From: G963676795 sp963677215
GTDB lineage: Bacteria; Desulfobacterota; Desulfuromonadia; Desulfuromonadales; Geopsychrobacteraceae
Assembly: GCA_963677215.1 (NCBI GenBank)
Contig: OY781919.1
Location: forward strand, 1,550,001-1,614,000
Direction: 5' to 3'
Length of the DNA stretch: 64,000 bases
Numbering within the stretch: position 1 is the first letter of the stretch; each line of letters starts with the position of its first letter. A model generated the notes under the pieces. It did no database searches. It was given only the letters and a program-made list of their open reading frames with translations, and was not told the DNA's origin. Shown in pieces: positions 16,730-25,230 of the stretch. A program made the position numbers and the translations under genes.

Positions 16730-17689
16730 ATGAAAAACTTTGCGTTGATAGGGGTGGGTGGCTATGTCGCTCCTCGGCACATGAAGGCTATAAAAGAGAC
16801 AGGGAATGATCTTGTTGCGGCGATTGATAAAAATGATTCTGTTGGAATAATGGACTCGTTTTTCCCTAAATCGCATTTTTTTACTGAATTTGAACGCTTT
16901 GATCGACATATAGAAAAACTACGCAGAGAAAATGCGGGTCGGGAGGTAAATTATGTGAGCATCTGTTCCCCTAATTATTTGCATGATGCTCACATAAGAT
17001 TTGCGTTGCGGGCGCATGCAAATGCTATTTGTGAAAAGCCGCTTGTTCTAAATCCTTGGAATATTGACGCTTTGCAGGAAATAGAAAGTGAGACAGAAAA
17101 GAAGGTTAATACCATCCTCCAGCTACGTTTGCATCCAAGTATTGTCGCCTTAAAGGAGAAGGTTGAGCGCTTTCTAAAGGATGATCCTGATAAAGTATTT
17201 GACGTCGATCTGAATTATCTGACGTCGAGAGGGCGTTGGTACCATATCAGTTGGAAGGGAGATATTGATAAATCTGGGGGGGTCGCTACGAATATTGGTG
17301 TGCATTTTTTTGACATGCTTTCATATATTTTTGGGCCTGTGCAGAAGAATATTAATCATATTCATACAAAAGATACCGCTGCAGGCTACCTGGAGTTGAA
17401 ACATGCGCGTGTCCGTTGGTTCTTAAGTGTAAACTCTGAATATTTACCCGAAGCGGTGAAGGCAGCGGAACAGACTACGTTTAGATCAATAACTGTTGAC
17501 GGTGTTGAGTTTGAATTTTCTGACGGATTTACTGATTTACATACAAGAAGTTACGAAGAAATTCTTGCTGGACGTGGGTTTGGACTGGATTCCGTGAGAA
17601 ATTGCATTCAGATAGTTCATGATTTTCGTGAAGCCATTTCTGTCGGCTTAAAGGGAGACTATCACCCTTTTTGCGCCAAGGTGAAATGA
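16730..17689 (+). CDS. wlbA: UDP-2-acetamido-2-deoxy-glucuronate 3-dehydrogenase (WlbA/WbpB)
   Basis: Gfo/Idh/MocA-family oxidoreductase of 319 residues. It oxidises the 3-hydroxyl of UDP-N-acetylglucosaminuronic acid, the first step towards 2,3-diamino-2,3-dideoxy-uronic acids. The nucleotide-binding loop GVGGYVAPRHMKA near the N-terminus is the WlbA form, and CEKPLVLNPW is the family EKP motif. The ATG at 16730 follows a weak AAAGAG. It overlaps the acetyltransferase by four bases (ATGA). The next two genes catalyse the following steps, which strongly supports the call. The preceding step (UDP-GlcNAc 6-dehydrogenase, WbpA) is not encoded in the window. Confidence 0.9.
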   Translation: MKNFALIGVGGYVAPRHMKAIKETGNDLVAAIDKNDSVGIMDSFFPKSHFFTEFERFDRHIEKLRRENAGREVNYVSICSPNYLHDAHIRFALRAHANAICEKPLVLNPWNIDALQEIESETEKKVNTILQLRLHPSIVALKEKVERFLKDDPDKVFDVDLNYLTSRGRWYHISWKGDIDKSGGVATNIGVHFFDMLSYIFGPVQKNINHIHTKDTAAGYLELKHARVRWFLSVNSEYLPEAVKAAEQTTFRSITVDGVEFEFSDGFTDLHTRSYEEILAGRGFGLDSVRNCIQIVHDFREAISVGLKGDYHPFCAKVK

Positions 17690-18351
17690 TGGCTGATATT
17701 GCAAATACGTTCTTTGTGCATGAATCGAGCTATGTTGATGACAATGTAAATATTGGACCTGGTACAAAAATATGGCACTTCTGTCATGTTCTTTCGCATA
17801 CTGAGATAGGGATCAATTGTTCCTTTGGGCAGAATTGCGTTATTGGTCCAAAGGTTAAAGTCGGAAATAATGTCAGAGTTCAGAACAATATCTCGATTTA
17901 TGAAGGGGTGGAAATCGAAGATGATGTTTTTCTGGGCCCTTCATGTGTTCTGACCAATGTGACAAATCCTAGATCTCAGGTGTCCAGAAAATCTCTTTAT
18001 GAAAAAACTCTTCTTAGGCGTGGGTGCTCTATCGGCGCAAACGCCACAATTGTATGCGGAATCACTGTAGGTTTTTATGCTTTTGTTGCAGCTGGAGCTG
18101 TTGTTACTGCTGATGTCCCTGATTATGGCCTGATGGTTGGGGTTCCAGCAAAACAAAGAGGTTGGATGAGTCGGCATGGACATATATTGGAAAACGCGAA
18201 CCATGAGGGAATTTTTGTATGTCCTGAAAGTAAGTTGAGGTATCGGGAATGTAATGGTGTGTTGCGTTGTTTGGATTTGAAAGAAAATGATGCTCTTCCT
18301 GATGTTCTGTCAGTGGGAAAAAAAACATACAAAGAATACAAAGAAGTTTGA
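17686..18351 (+). CDS. wbpD: UDP-3-amino sugar N-acetyltransferase (WbpD/WlbB)
   Basis: Left-handed beta-helix acetyltransferase of 221 residues. It acetylates the 3-amino group of the UDP-2-acetamido-3-amino-glucuronic acid made by the neighbouring aminotransferase, using acetyl-CoA. Hexapeptide repeats run through NVNIGPGTKIWHFCHV to AAGAVVTADVPDYGLMVGVPA. KIWHFCHV is characteristic of the WbpD group. The C-terminal extension, with CPES and YREC, resembles the short Zn-ribbon-like tail common in these enzymes. AAGGTG precedes the ATG, which overlaps the upstream stop. Confidence 0.92.
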   Translation: MMADIANTFFVHESSYVDDNVNIGPGTKIWHFCHVLSHTEIGINCSFGQNCVIGPKVKVGNNVRVQNNISIYEGVEIEDDVFLGPSCVLTNVTNPRSQVSRKSLYEKTLLRRGCSIGANATIVCGITVGFYAFVAAGAVVTADVPDYGLMVGVPAKQRGWMSRHGHILENANHEGIFVCPESKLRYRECNGVLRCLDLKENDALPDVLSVGKKTYKEYKEV

Positions 18352-19515
18352 ATGATACAGAAAATTCCATTTATAGATCTGCGAGCCCAACAGGAATCCA
18401 TTCGCTCTCAAATTGATGCTGCAATTAAACGGGTCCTTGATCACGGGCAGTATATTCTGGGGCCAGAAGTTTTTGAGTTGGAGCGGCGTTTGCAGCTCTT
18501 CACAGGAGCGAAGCATTGCATTTCTGTTGCGAGCGGAACTGATGCCTTGTTGATTAGTTTGATGGCAATCGGTGTAGGGCGTGGTGATGAAGTTGTCACT
18601 ACGCCTTTTACGTTTGTTTCTACTGCGGAAGTTATCGCCCTTCTTGGTGCGATCCCGGTGTTTGTCGATGTGGAGGCAGATACCGGTAATATAGATGTGT
18701 CGAAATTGGCGGATGCTTTAACGGAAAAGACAAAAGTTATTATTCCCGTAAGTCTCTACGGTCAGCCCGCCGATATGGATGAAATCATTGGCCTTGCCGA
18801 GAAGTATGGCATAAAGGTTGTCGAAGACGGATGTCAGTCTTTTGGAGCGACCTATAAAAGTAAATACAGCTGTAATCTTTCTACACTAGGATGCACAAGC
18901 TTTTTTCCTAGTAAGCCTCTCGGGTGTTATGGGGACGGAGGTGCTATTTTCACTTCAGATGACGACCTCGCTCGAGCTTGCAGGGAGATTAGGGTCCATG
19001 GCCAAAGTCAACGTTATGTTCATACTCGTATAGGCGTGGGCGGCAGGCTGGACACCATTCAGGCTGCGGTTTTGCTAGAAAAGCTTACTCTCTTTGAGTG
19101 GGAGGTCGGTCAACGTACGAAGGTTGGGAATCGTTATAATCAATTAATGGATCAGTATGGCATTCAACGAATACAGCAGCGAAATGATCGAACCAGTGTT
19201 TTTGCTCAGTACACAGTGTTGGTAGATGATCGTTTAGAGGTTCAAAGGCTGCTTGGTGAGGGGGTCAAGAGAGAGTCGGGCAGAGTTGGGTCTACAGAAG
19301 AGATCGGCGATCAATTTATTTCAGTGCCGACGGCAGTACATTATCCGCTGCCACTGAATGTTCAACCTGCATATTTAGGGTTGTTTAGAGGGGTTGATAC
19401 CCCCATCGCCGCTGAATTAGCCGGACGTGTGCTGAGCCTGCCAATGCACGGTTTTTTAAGAGTTGAGGAACAGGACTTGATTGTTAACTCATTGAAAATG
19501 GCATTAGGGAATTAA
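18352..19515 (+). CDS. wbpE: DegT/DnrJ-type sugar aminotransferase (WbpE-like)
   Basis: PLP-dependent aminotransferase of 387 residues that places the 3-amino group on the UDP-3-keto sugar made by WlbA, usually from glutamate. Motifs include FIDLRAQQ at the start, VASGTDALL for PLP phosphate binding, EDGCQSFGATYK with the PLP-contacting Asp, and the catalytic Lys in FFPSKPLGCYGDGGA. It begins one base after the acetyltransferase stop, so translation is probably coupled. WlbA, WbpD and WbpE together give UDP-2,3-diacetamido-2,3-dideoxy-glucuronic acid; the C2 epimerase WbpI that would make the manno form is not seen here. Confidence 0.92.
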   Translation: MIQKIPFIDLRAQQESIRSQIDAAIKRVLDHGQYILGPEVFELERRLQLFTGAKHCISVASGTDALLISLMAIGVGRGDEVVTTPFTFVSTAEVIALLGAIPVFVDVEADTGNIDVSKLADALTEKTKVIIPVSLYGQPADMDEIIGLAEKYGIKVVEDGCQSFGATYKSKYSCNLSTLGCTSFFPSKPLGCYGDGGAIFTSDDDLARACREIRVHGQSQRYVHTRIGVGGRLDTIQAAVLLEKLTLFEWEVGQRTKVGNRYNQLMDQYGIQRIQQRNDRTSVFAQYTVLVDDRLEVQRLLGEGVKRESGRVGSTEEIGDQFISVPTAVHYPLPLNVQPAYLGLFRGVDTPIAAELAGRVLSLPMHGFLRVEEQDLIVNSLKMALGN

Positions 19516-19589
19516 TTATTTCCCCCAAAAACGTAGTTTTTCATCCGTGTAATGAATGATTCACTTTTCAACCATGTCAGTGACACGCA

Positions 19590-19610
19590 GATAACTAGTA
19601 TATAGTTATC
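19590..19610. promoter_or_regulatory. Palindrome in the gap before wzx
   Basis: GATAACTA (19590-19597) and TAGTTATC (19603-19610) are perfect 8-base arms around GTATA, in the 173-base AT-rich gap between the aminotransferase and the flippase. It could be an operator or a weak RNA hairpin; no T tract follows. This is the only sizeable gap within the biosynthetic block, so a second promoter may lie here. Confidence 0.35.
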
Positions 19611-19688
19611 GAAGTATTTTCAAATTTACGCCAAAAATCTAATTGTAATCTAAGTATTAAATTGAAGTTAAAATTACTCGGAATTTAA

Positions 19689-20933
19689 ATGAAAAAAGAT
19701 TACTTTCTGACACTTACTACGACGCAACTATCAATGTTTCTGAACGTTTTGTCTTTTAAGCTGGTTGCTATATATTTTGGAGAGGACGGTTTTGCTATAT
19801 ATAACATAGGTCGGAGGACAATATCAGTATTGTGTCCACTTCTGATTATGGGTATTGGAATCAGTCTGTCAAGATATGTTGCAATGACTGAATGTGATGA
19901 TGTTTTTTTGCGAAGAAAATTATTATTTAATGCATTTTATCCGGTTTTTTTTGTGTGTTTATTGGTAGTTATAGCGTCATACTTCCTCCCAGAAAAGGCA
20001 GCTTCGCTATTTTTGGGTGATTCCTCTCTTGGACTGCTTATTAAGTCTATTGCGGTATACGCAGCAGGAATTACGTTGTTTGGAATATTGCAGTCCTATT
20101 ATAGGGGGACAATGCAGTTTTTTCGATCAAATATGTTGAATCTTTTTTCTGGTGGAATCATTCTGATTCTCTGCATAGTTATATTTAATGAAAGTGTTGA
20201 AAGAATGTATTTCATGGCGGGTACATTCATGATTTTTATTGCGACAATTATCTACTTTAACTCTTCAGGGAATGGTCCTTTGGGTTCTAAGTATGATGCA
20301 GGATTGATGAAGAATCACCTCAGTTATGGCTTGCCAAGACTTCCTGGAGATATAAGTTTTTATTTACTTCTGATGCTTCCCTCTTGGATGGCGAATAAAT
20401 ATTATGGAATTGCTGCGGGTGGTAGTGTTGCATTCGCTTGTACCATTCTAAATATATATTCTAGTGCGGTTTCGCCAATCAGTTTTTTATTGCTACCCAA
20501 GGCGTCTTCTATGTTTAAAAATGGAGAGCGTGGAGAGTTAAGGGTATTAGTGTTGAAAATAGTGATAGTATCAGTTGTTGTTTCAACTCTTGGAGTTATT
20601 GTTTTAGAGTTGAGTATCGATGAGATAATAAAATATGCATTGGGTAGTGAGTATTTGAAAACGTCCCCTTTGATCCGTATAGTATCTTATGGAACGATAC
20701 CCTATACTTTATTTATCTGCTTAAGGAGTATAGCTGATGCTAAGACCAGTATTCCTGTAAATGCTACTATATGTATTGCTTCTCTTGTCGTTATGCTGTT
20801 CTGGGATTTTATGACAGGCAGGTGCGGTGGTGGAGTTGAAACATTGCTGAGAGGCCTTGTTGTTAGCTTATATGTTCTTGGTGGGCTTTCAGTTTTTGTG
20901 TCATTTTATTTCCTTGGAAGAAAAAAGAGCTAA
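19689..20933 (+). CDS. wzx: Lipid-linked repeat-unit flippase (Wzx-like)
   Basis: Polytopic inner-membrane protein of 414 residues with about twelve predicted helices and few long loops, resembling the oligosaccharide flippase (MOP) superfamily. These move undecaprenyl-linked repeat units to the periplasmic face. The N-terminal stretch LSMFLNVLSFKLVAIYFG, with FAIYNIGRR, fits the family pattern. Sequence is poorly conserved in Wzx, so the call rests on topology and on its place next to the polymerase. The coding DNA is strongly AT-rich with many TTT and ATA codons. Confidence 0.8.
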   Translation: MKKDYFLTLTTTQLSMFLNVLSFKLVAIYFGEDGFAIYNIGRRTISVLCPLLIMGIGISLSRYVAMTECDDVFLRRKLLFNAFYPVFFVCLLVVIASYFLPEKAASLFLGDSSLGLLIKSIAVYAAGITLFGILQSYYRGTMQFFRSNMLNLFSGGIILILCIVIFNESVERMYFMAGTFMIFIATIIYFNSSGNGPLGSKYDAGLMKNHLSYGLPRLPGDISFYLLLMLPSWMANKYYGIAAGGSVAFACTILNIYSSAVSPISFLLLPKASSMFKNGERGELRVLVLKIVIVSVVVSTLGVIVLELSIDEIIKYALGSEYLKTSPLIRIVSYGTIPYTLFICLRSIADAKTSIPVNATICIASLVVMLFWDFMTGRCGGGVETLLRGLVVSLYVLGGLSVFVSFYFLGRKKS

Positions 20934-20939
20934 GAAATA

Positions 20940-22295
20940 ATGTATAGCTTTTATGATGTGATAATTTTTTTTATTATATTTATTTTATACTTAGCCGTAA
21001 GTTTTTCTGTGATAAGGCACTCATTTCGCGTTGAAGGATTAATTTCTACTGGTCTTCTTTTGGTTATTTTATCAACAATTTATTATGTGTCAATACCTTT
21101 AGAACTTATATTGACTCATGGTAACGATTATTTTATTGCTGGAGTTCATGTAGAGATATCTAATTATGATAATATTTTTATTATAATAAACACGTCAGTC
21201 TCAATTCTTGCATTTTATATAGGTTATGTTGTTTCTGGATATCGTCCCGACTTCAACTTTATTAAGAGTAATGTAGAATACTCTTTATCAAAAACTAAAT
21301 CTTTCGAAATTTCTATAAAGATACTGTTGTTTTTTTCTTCTATTGTGCTTTTTGTTTTTTTAAGATCAGAGCTGTTTGTCTCAATGTCTGGTTATAGCTC
21401 GAATTATAGTAACGTTTATAATAATCCAATATATAGCTATACTGTATTTGTTTTTACTCTATCACTTTCTGTATATGCATGTTACAAATTATGTCTTTAT
21501 GATTGTAAGTTTCTTGGGGTTTTGCTGGTTTTTTTTGGCGTATTGTTTGGGATTTTAACTTCAGATAAAAATCCAATCCTGATTTCTATGTTACCCTTTG
21601 TCGCCAAAGTCAATATGTCCATTATCCATAGGAAGACTGGAATTTTTTTTCTTATCTTTGTTCTTCCACTAGGCTTCATCGCGCTATTGATGTTGATACC
21701 TGCTTTTTCTCTTTACCGTGCGGGTATCGATATATTCAGTTTTGAGCTATTAAAATATTATAAATTCTCATTTACAAGTATTGACCCTGCTGGGCCTTTC
21801 GTAAGTTTGGTTGAGACTCTTAAGGGGGAAGAATCATTACGGTTGGGATTTCAGTACGTAAAGGATTTGTTGGTCTTAATCCCCCGGTCTGTTTTTCCTG
21901 GTAGGCCTTTCGATTTAAGTGAGCAGTTTGCAAGGGGGTTTATTAAAAACTGGCAGCCAGGGTTGGGGCTAGGTTATTCGTTCATGGCTGAAGGTTTAGT
22001 TAACTTTGGTAGATATTTTTGTTTTTTGCATTTTTTTATTGTTGGTTTTTTTTGGGGCTGTGTCTGGCGAATTATTCGCGCGTTTCTGAAAAACAAAGCT
22101 CATACTGATATTTTGTACAGGACACTTGGCTTGTATTTGATTGTGCTCATGCATCGTGGGCCGAGCTTGTCTCTTGTGAAAATGATGTTACATTTCTTCG
22201 TTCCATTATGTGTGCTTATTATTTTAGTTAGAACTTTCGGGCCGATCCTTAAGACTGTCTGCGCTCCATCCTCCTTGTTTGACAAGCATGCTTAA
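20940..22295 (+). CDS. wzy: O-antigen polymerase (Wzy-like)
   Basis: Polytopic membrane protein of 451 residues with about ten to twelve helices and a larger periplasmic loop between about residues 265 and 345 (YKFSFTSIDPAGPFVSLVETL to GYSFMAEGLVNFG), the layout of O-antigen polymerases. It would join repeat units at the periplasmic face using the flipped lipid-linked substrate, with Wzz setting length. It starts 6 bases after the flippase. Wzy proteins share little sequence, so the identification relies on topology and context. It has the same marked AT richness as wzx. Confidence 0.75.
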   Translation: MYSFYDVIIFFIIFILYLAVSFSVIRHSFRVEGLISTGLLLVILSTIYYVSIPLELILTHGNDYFIAGVHVEISNYDNIFIIINTSVSILAFYIGYVVSGYRPDFNFIKSNVEYSLSKTKSFEISIKILLFFSSIVLFVFLRSELFVSMSGYSSNYSNVYNNPIYSYTVFVFTLSLSVYACYKLCLYDCKFLGVLLVFFGVLFGILTSDKNPILISMLPFVAKVNMSIIHRKTGIFFLIFVLPLGFIALLMLIPAFSLYRAGIDIFSFELLKYYKFSFTSIDPAGPFVSLVETLKGEESLRLGFQYVKDLLVLIPRSVFPGRPFDLSEQFARGFIKNWQPGLGLGYSFMAEGLVNFGRYFCFLHFFIVGFFWGCVWRIIRAFLKNKAHTDILYRTLGLYLIVLMHRGPSLSLVKMMLHFFVPLCVLIILVRTFGPILKTVCAPSSLFDKHA

Positions 22296-22312
22296 AAGCA
22301 AAGACGATTATT

Positions 22313-23320
22313 ATGAGAATTTTGTGGACTCACAATTTTGACCCTGAGATCGAAAATAGCGGCGTTTTTATGCATCTTATGGCACAGGGGATGAGGGATG
22401 CTGGTGTTGACATTGATTTATGCTATCTTGGAAATCTTCGTTCCTACAGAAATATACTTAAGGCCTGTTCGTTAGTAAGAGGGCGAGCTTCTGAATATGA
22501 CCTTGTTCATTCTCAGTTCGGTTCGGCCTGCGCCGTAGCGACCAGTCGGGTAGACAGCGTCCCAACCGTGCTATCATTGAGGGGGTCGGACTGGTATAGA
22601 TGCAGAGGCTTATTAAGCTTTTCTGCACTGCATGGAATGTTGTCAACGTTTATGACGAGGTCTGTGCTAAGCGGGTTCAACTCAGTTGTTTCAGTGTCTT
22701 ACCGAATGAAAAATGAGATACTCCGAATGTATCCTGATCTTGACATCAATGTCATTCCGAGTCCGATCGACCTTGACTCATTTAAGCCGTGTAGCAGAAG
22801 TGAAGCCAGAAATTTGTTGGGCTTTCCGGGAGATACCGATAGGTGGGTACTGTTTACTACCTTGTCAGAAAGTAGCCTGGTGAAGAGAGTACCTCTGGCC
22901 AAGGAGGCCGTCAGGATCGCAAACGAAAAAATCGGAGGCGTAAAACTGCGAATTGCGACAGGGTTAAGACATTCAGAAATGCCAGTTTTTGTGAATGCAT
23001 GTAATCTGGCGATCTGTACTTCCTCACATGAAGGATGGCCGAATTGTATCAAGGAAGCTCTTGCATGCAACTTGCCTTTTGTGGCAACGGATGTGAGCGA
23101 TTTATCGTTGATTGCATCGCAAGAACCTTGTTGTCGTGTATGCGCTCCGAATGCTGAGGAATTGGCAGAAGGTATTTGTGAGATTCTGAACCTTCAGCAG
23201 GAGGTTGATCTTCGTAAGTATGTTTTGGATATGGATATTTCTGTTACAAGCGAAAAACTCATTAAGTTGTATTCGGGAATACTCAATCAGAGGAGTGAGT
23301 CTGTCTCACAATGCTTGTAA
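22313..23320 (+). CDS. Glycosyltransferase family 4
   Basis: GT-B fold glycosyltransferase of 335 residues. The N-terminal half has HNFDPEIENSGVF and VHSQFGSA; the C-terminal donor-binding half has the GT4 EX7E-type motif in SSHEGWPNCIKEALACNLPFVATDVSD. INVIPSPIDLDSFKP is the usual linker between the two Rossmann domains. It has no membrane helix and probably adds one sugar to the lipid-linked repeat unit on the cytoplasmic face. The donor and linkage cannot be told. It follows wzy by 17 bases. Confidence 0.88.
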   Translation: MRILWTHNFDPEIENSGVFMHLMAQGMRDAGVDIDLCYLGNLRSYRNILKACSLVRGRASEYDLVHSQFGSACAVATSRVDSVPTVLSLRGSDWYRCRGLLSFSALHGMLSTFMTRSVLSGFNSVVSVSYRMKNEILRMYPDLDINVIPSPIDLDSFKPCSRSEARNLLGFPGDTDRWVLFTTLSESSLVKRVPLAKEAVRIANEKIGGVKLRIATGLRHSEMPVFVNACNLAICTSSHEGWPNCIKEALACNLPFVATDVSDLSLIASQEPCCRVCAPNAEELAEGICEILNLQQEVDLRKYVLDMDISVTSEKLIKLYSGILNQRSESVSQCL

Positions 23321-23406
23321 AATAAGGTTTATGATTGGTTGTGATAATGAACTTTATTCGAAATCTTGTAAAGACGTTGTCTTATTGTTGATGAGGATAT
23401 TTCCTG

Positions 23407-25221
23407 ATGTGTGGAATCTTTGGAATGATATCTCCAAGGGAGATAGATAAAAATAATTTTAAAAAATTAGTTACGCACTCTCAGCAGCGAGGTAAGGATT
23501 CTAGCGGTTTATTATGCTATCAGGGAGGCACTTATCATGCATATCGTGCTGACTATCAAATTACTAGGCTCTTAAGTGAGATAAGGCCCTATTCTAGTCC
23601 CGTCGTTATGGGGCATAGCCGTTTGATTACAAATGGAATGGTCGATAACCAGCCTGTAATTAGAGACGGCATTTGTGCCTTGCATAACGGTATTATTGTA
23701 AACCATGAGGCTATTTGGCCTGAAATAGGCAAGGAGCCAAGGCTTCAAATAGACACAGAACTTATCATTGGAATTGCCTCCGCTCATCTTGAGTCAGGAG
23801 GGGATTTGGCTGAATTGCCTGTAAATATTTTAAAGTTGTGTCAAGGTGTTGTTGCATGCGCGTTGATTCTTCCAAAGTATGGCAAAATATGCCTGTTTTC
23901 CAATAATGGAAGCCTGTATGTCGGGGAATATGGGCAAGGTACAGTTTTTGCTTCAGAGAGTTTTCCTTTATGTGAGATTGGTTGTGAGGAGATAAGGCAG
24001 GTTAAGGGTAAAGCAGTTTTTCTAGATATCCCAGTGTCAGATAATGACATCAAAATTCAAGACAAACTTGCAAGAACTTCTAATTTAATACCAGCACTGA
24101 AATTTTCTTCATCAGAAGAAAAAAAACTTATATACCGTCGGCATGACCTGCGTCGGTGCACGCGGTGTGTCCTTCCTGAAACTATGCCTTTCATTAATTT
24201 TGATGCTGACGGGGTTTGTAATTATTGCCGGAGTTATAAGCCTAGGAATGTTCCAAGGTCTACGGATGAAATCTTTGATCTTGTGGAGCCTTACCGGAGG
24301 CAGATGGGTAATGATTGTATCGTACCTTTTTCTGGGGGACGGGACAGTTGTTACGGGCTTCACTTGATCGTCAATGAGTTAAAAATGCAGCCTGTAACCT
24401 ATACTTATGACTGGGGCATGGTGACGGATTTAGGGCGCCGTAATATCAGCAGACTGTGTGCTGACCTTGGTGTGGAAAATATAATAATTGCAGATGATAT
24501 TGCTAAGAAGCGTCGCAATATTAAGATGAATCTTAAGGCTTGGTTACGGTCCCCTGATTTGGGGATGGTGAGTATTTTAACTGCAGGTGATAAACATTTT
24601 TTCCGTCATGTCGAGTCAGTTAAGAAACAAACAGGAATTAAGCTTAATCTGTGGGGTGTCAACCCTTTGGAAGTCACACATTTTAAAGCTGGATTTTTGG
24701 GGGTTCCTCCCGATTTTGAAGAGAAGCGCGTTTATAATCATGGTTGGCAAAAGCAACTCAACTATCAAAAACTTCGATTTAAGGCAATGCTAAAAAGCCC
24801 CGGCTATTTTAATAGATCATTATGGGATACATTGTCTGGAGAGTACTATCGAAGCTTTACCCAAAAGGAAGATTATTTTCATATTTACGATTATTGGCGT
24901 TGGGATGAGAAGAAAATTGACGCGGTTCTGGATATGTACAATTGGGAAAAAGCTCCCGATACAAAAACTACTTGGCGGATTGGGGATGGTACTGCGGCAT
25001 TCTATAATTATATTTATTATACTGTGGCAGGTTTTACAGAGCACGACACCTTTCGAAGTAATCAGATTCGTGAGGGGGATTTGACAAGAGAAGAGGCTCT
25101 TGAACTGGTCATTGATGAGAATACGCCAAGATACCCCAATATAAAATGGTATCTTGATGCCGTTGGGCTGGAATTTGATGACGTGATTTCTGTAATCAAT
25201 TCTATTGAAAGCTATTATTGA
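23407..25221 (+). CDS. Fusion of class II glutamine amidotransferase and N-acetyl sugar amidotransferase (WbpG-like)
   Basis: A 604-residue two-part protein. Residues 1-225 are a class II (Ntn) glutaminase: the catalytic Cys2 follows the initiator Met (MCGIFG), with GHSRLITNG and LHNGIIVNHE for glutamine binding. Residues 245-604 are an N-acetyl sugar amidotransferase of the WbpG/PseA type. They have a Cys cluster (Cys251, Cys254 and a later CNYC) and a PP-loop SGGRDS (309-314) for ATP-dependent activation of an amide. The enzyme would release ammonia from glutamine and turn an N-acetyl group into an acetamidino group. In Pseudomonas, ammonia for WbpG comes from separate HisH/HisF-like proteins; none are present here. 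The substrate is probably the 2,3-diacetamido uronic acid made by WlbA-WbpD-WbpE. Confidence 0.88.
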   Translation: MCGIFGMISPREIDKNNFKKLVTHSQQRGKDSSGLLCYQGGTYHAYRADYQITRLLSEIRPYSSPVVMGHSRLITNGMVDNQPVIRDGICALHNGIIVNHEAIWPEIGKEPRLQIDTELIIGIASAHLESGGDLAELPVNILKLCQGVVACALILPKYGKICLFSNNGSLYVGEYGQGTVFASESFPLCEIGCEEIRQVKGKAVFLDIPVSDNDIKIQDKLARTSNLIPALKFSSSEEKKLIYRRHDLRRCTRCVLPETMPFINFDADGVCNYCRSYKPRNVPRSTDEIFDLVEPYRRQMGNDCIVPFSGGRDSCYGLHLIVNELKMQPVTYTYDWGMVTDLGRRNISRLCADLGVENIIIADDIAKKRRNIKMNLKAWLRSPDLGMVSILTAGDKHFFRHVESVKKQTGIKLNLWGVNPLEVTHFKAGFLGVPPDFEEKRVYNHGWQKQLNYQKLRFKAMLKSPGYFNRSLWDTLSGEYYRSFTQKEDYFHIYDYWRWDEKKIDAVLDMYNWEKAPDTKTTWRIGDGTAAFYNYIYYTVAGFTEHDTFRSNQIREGDLTREEALELVIDENTPRYPNIKWYLDAVGLEFDDVISVINSIESYY

Positions 25222-25230
25222 AGTTTTGAA

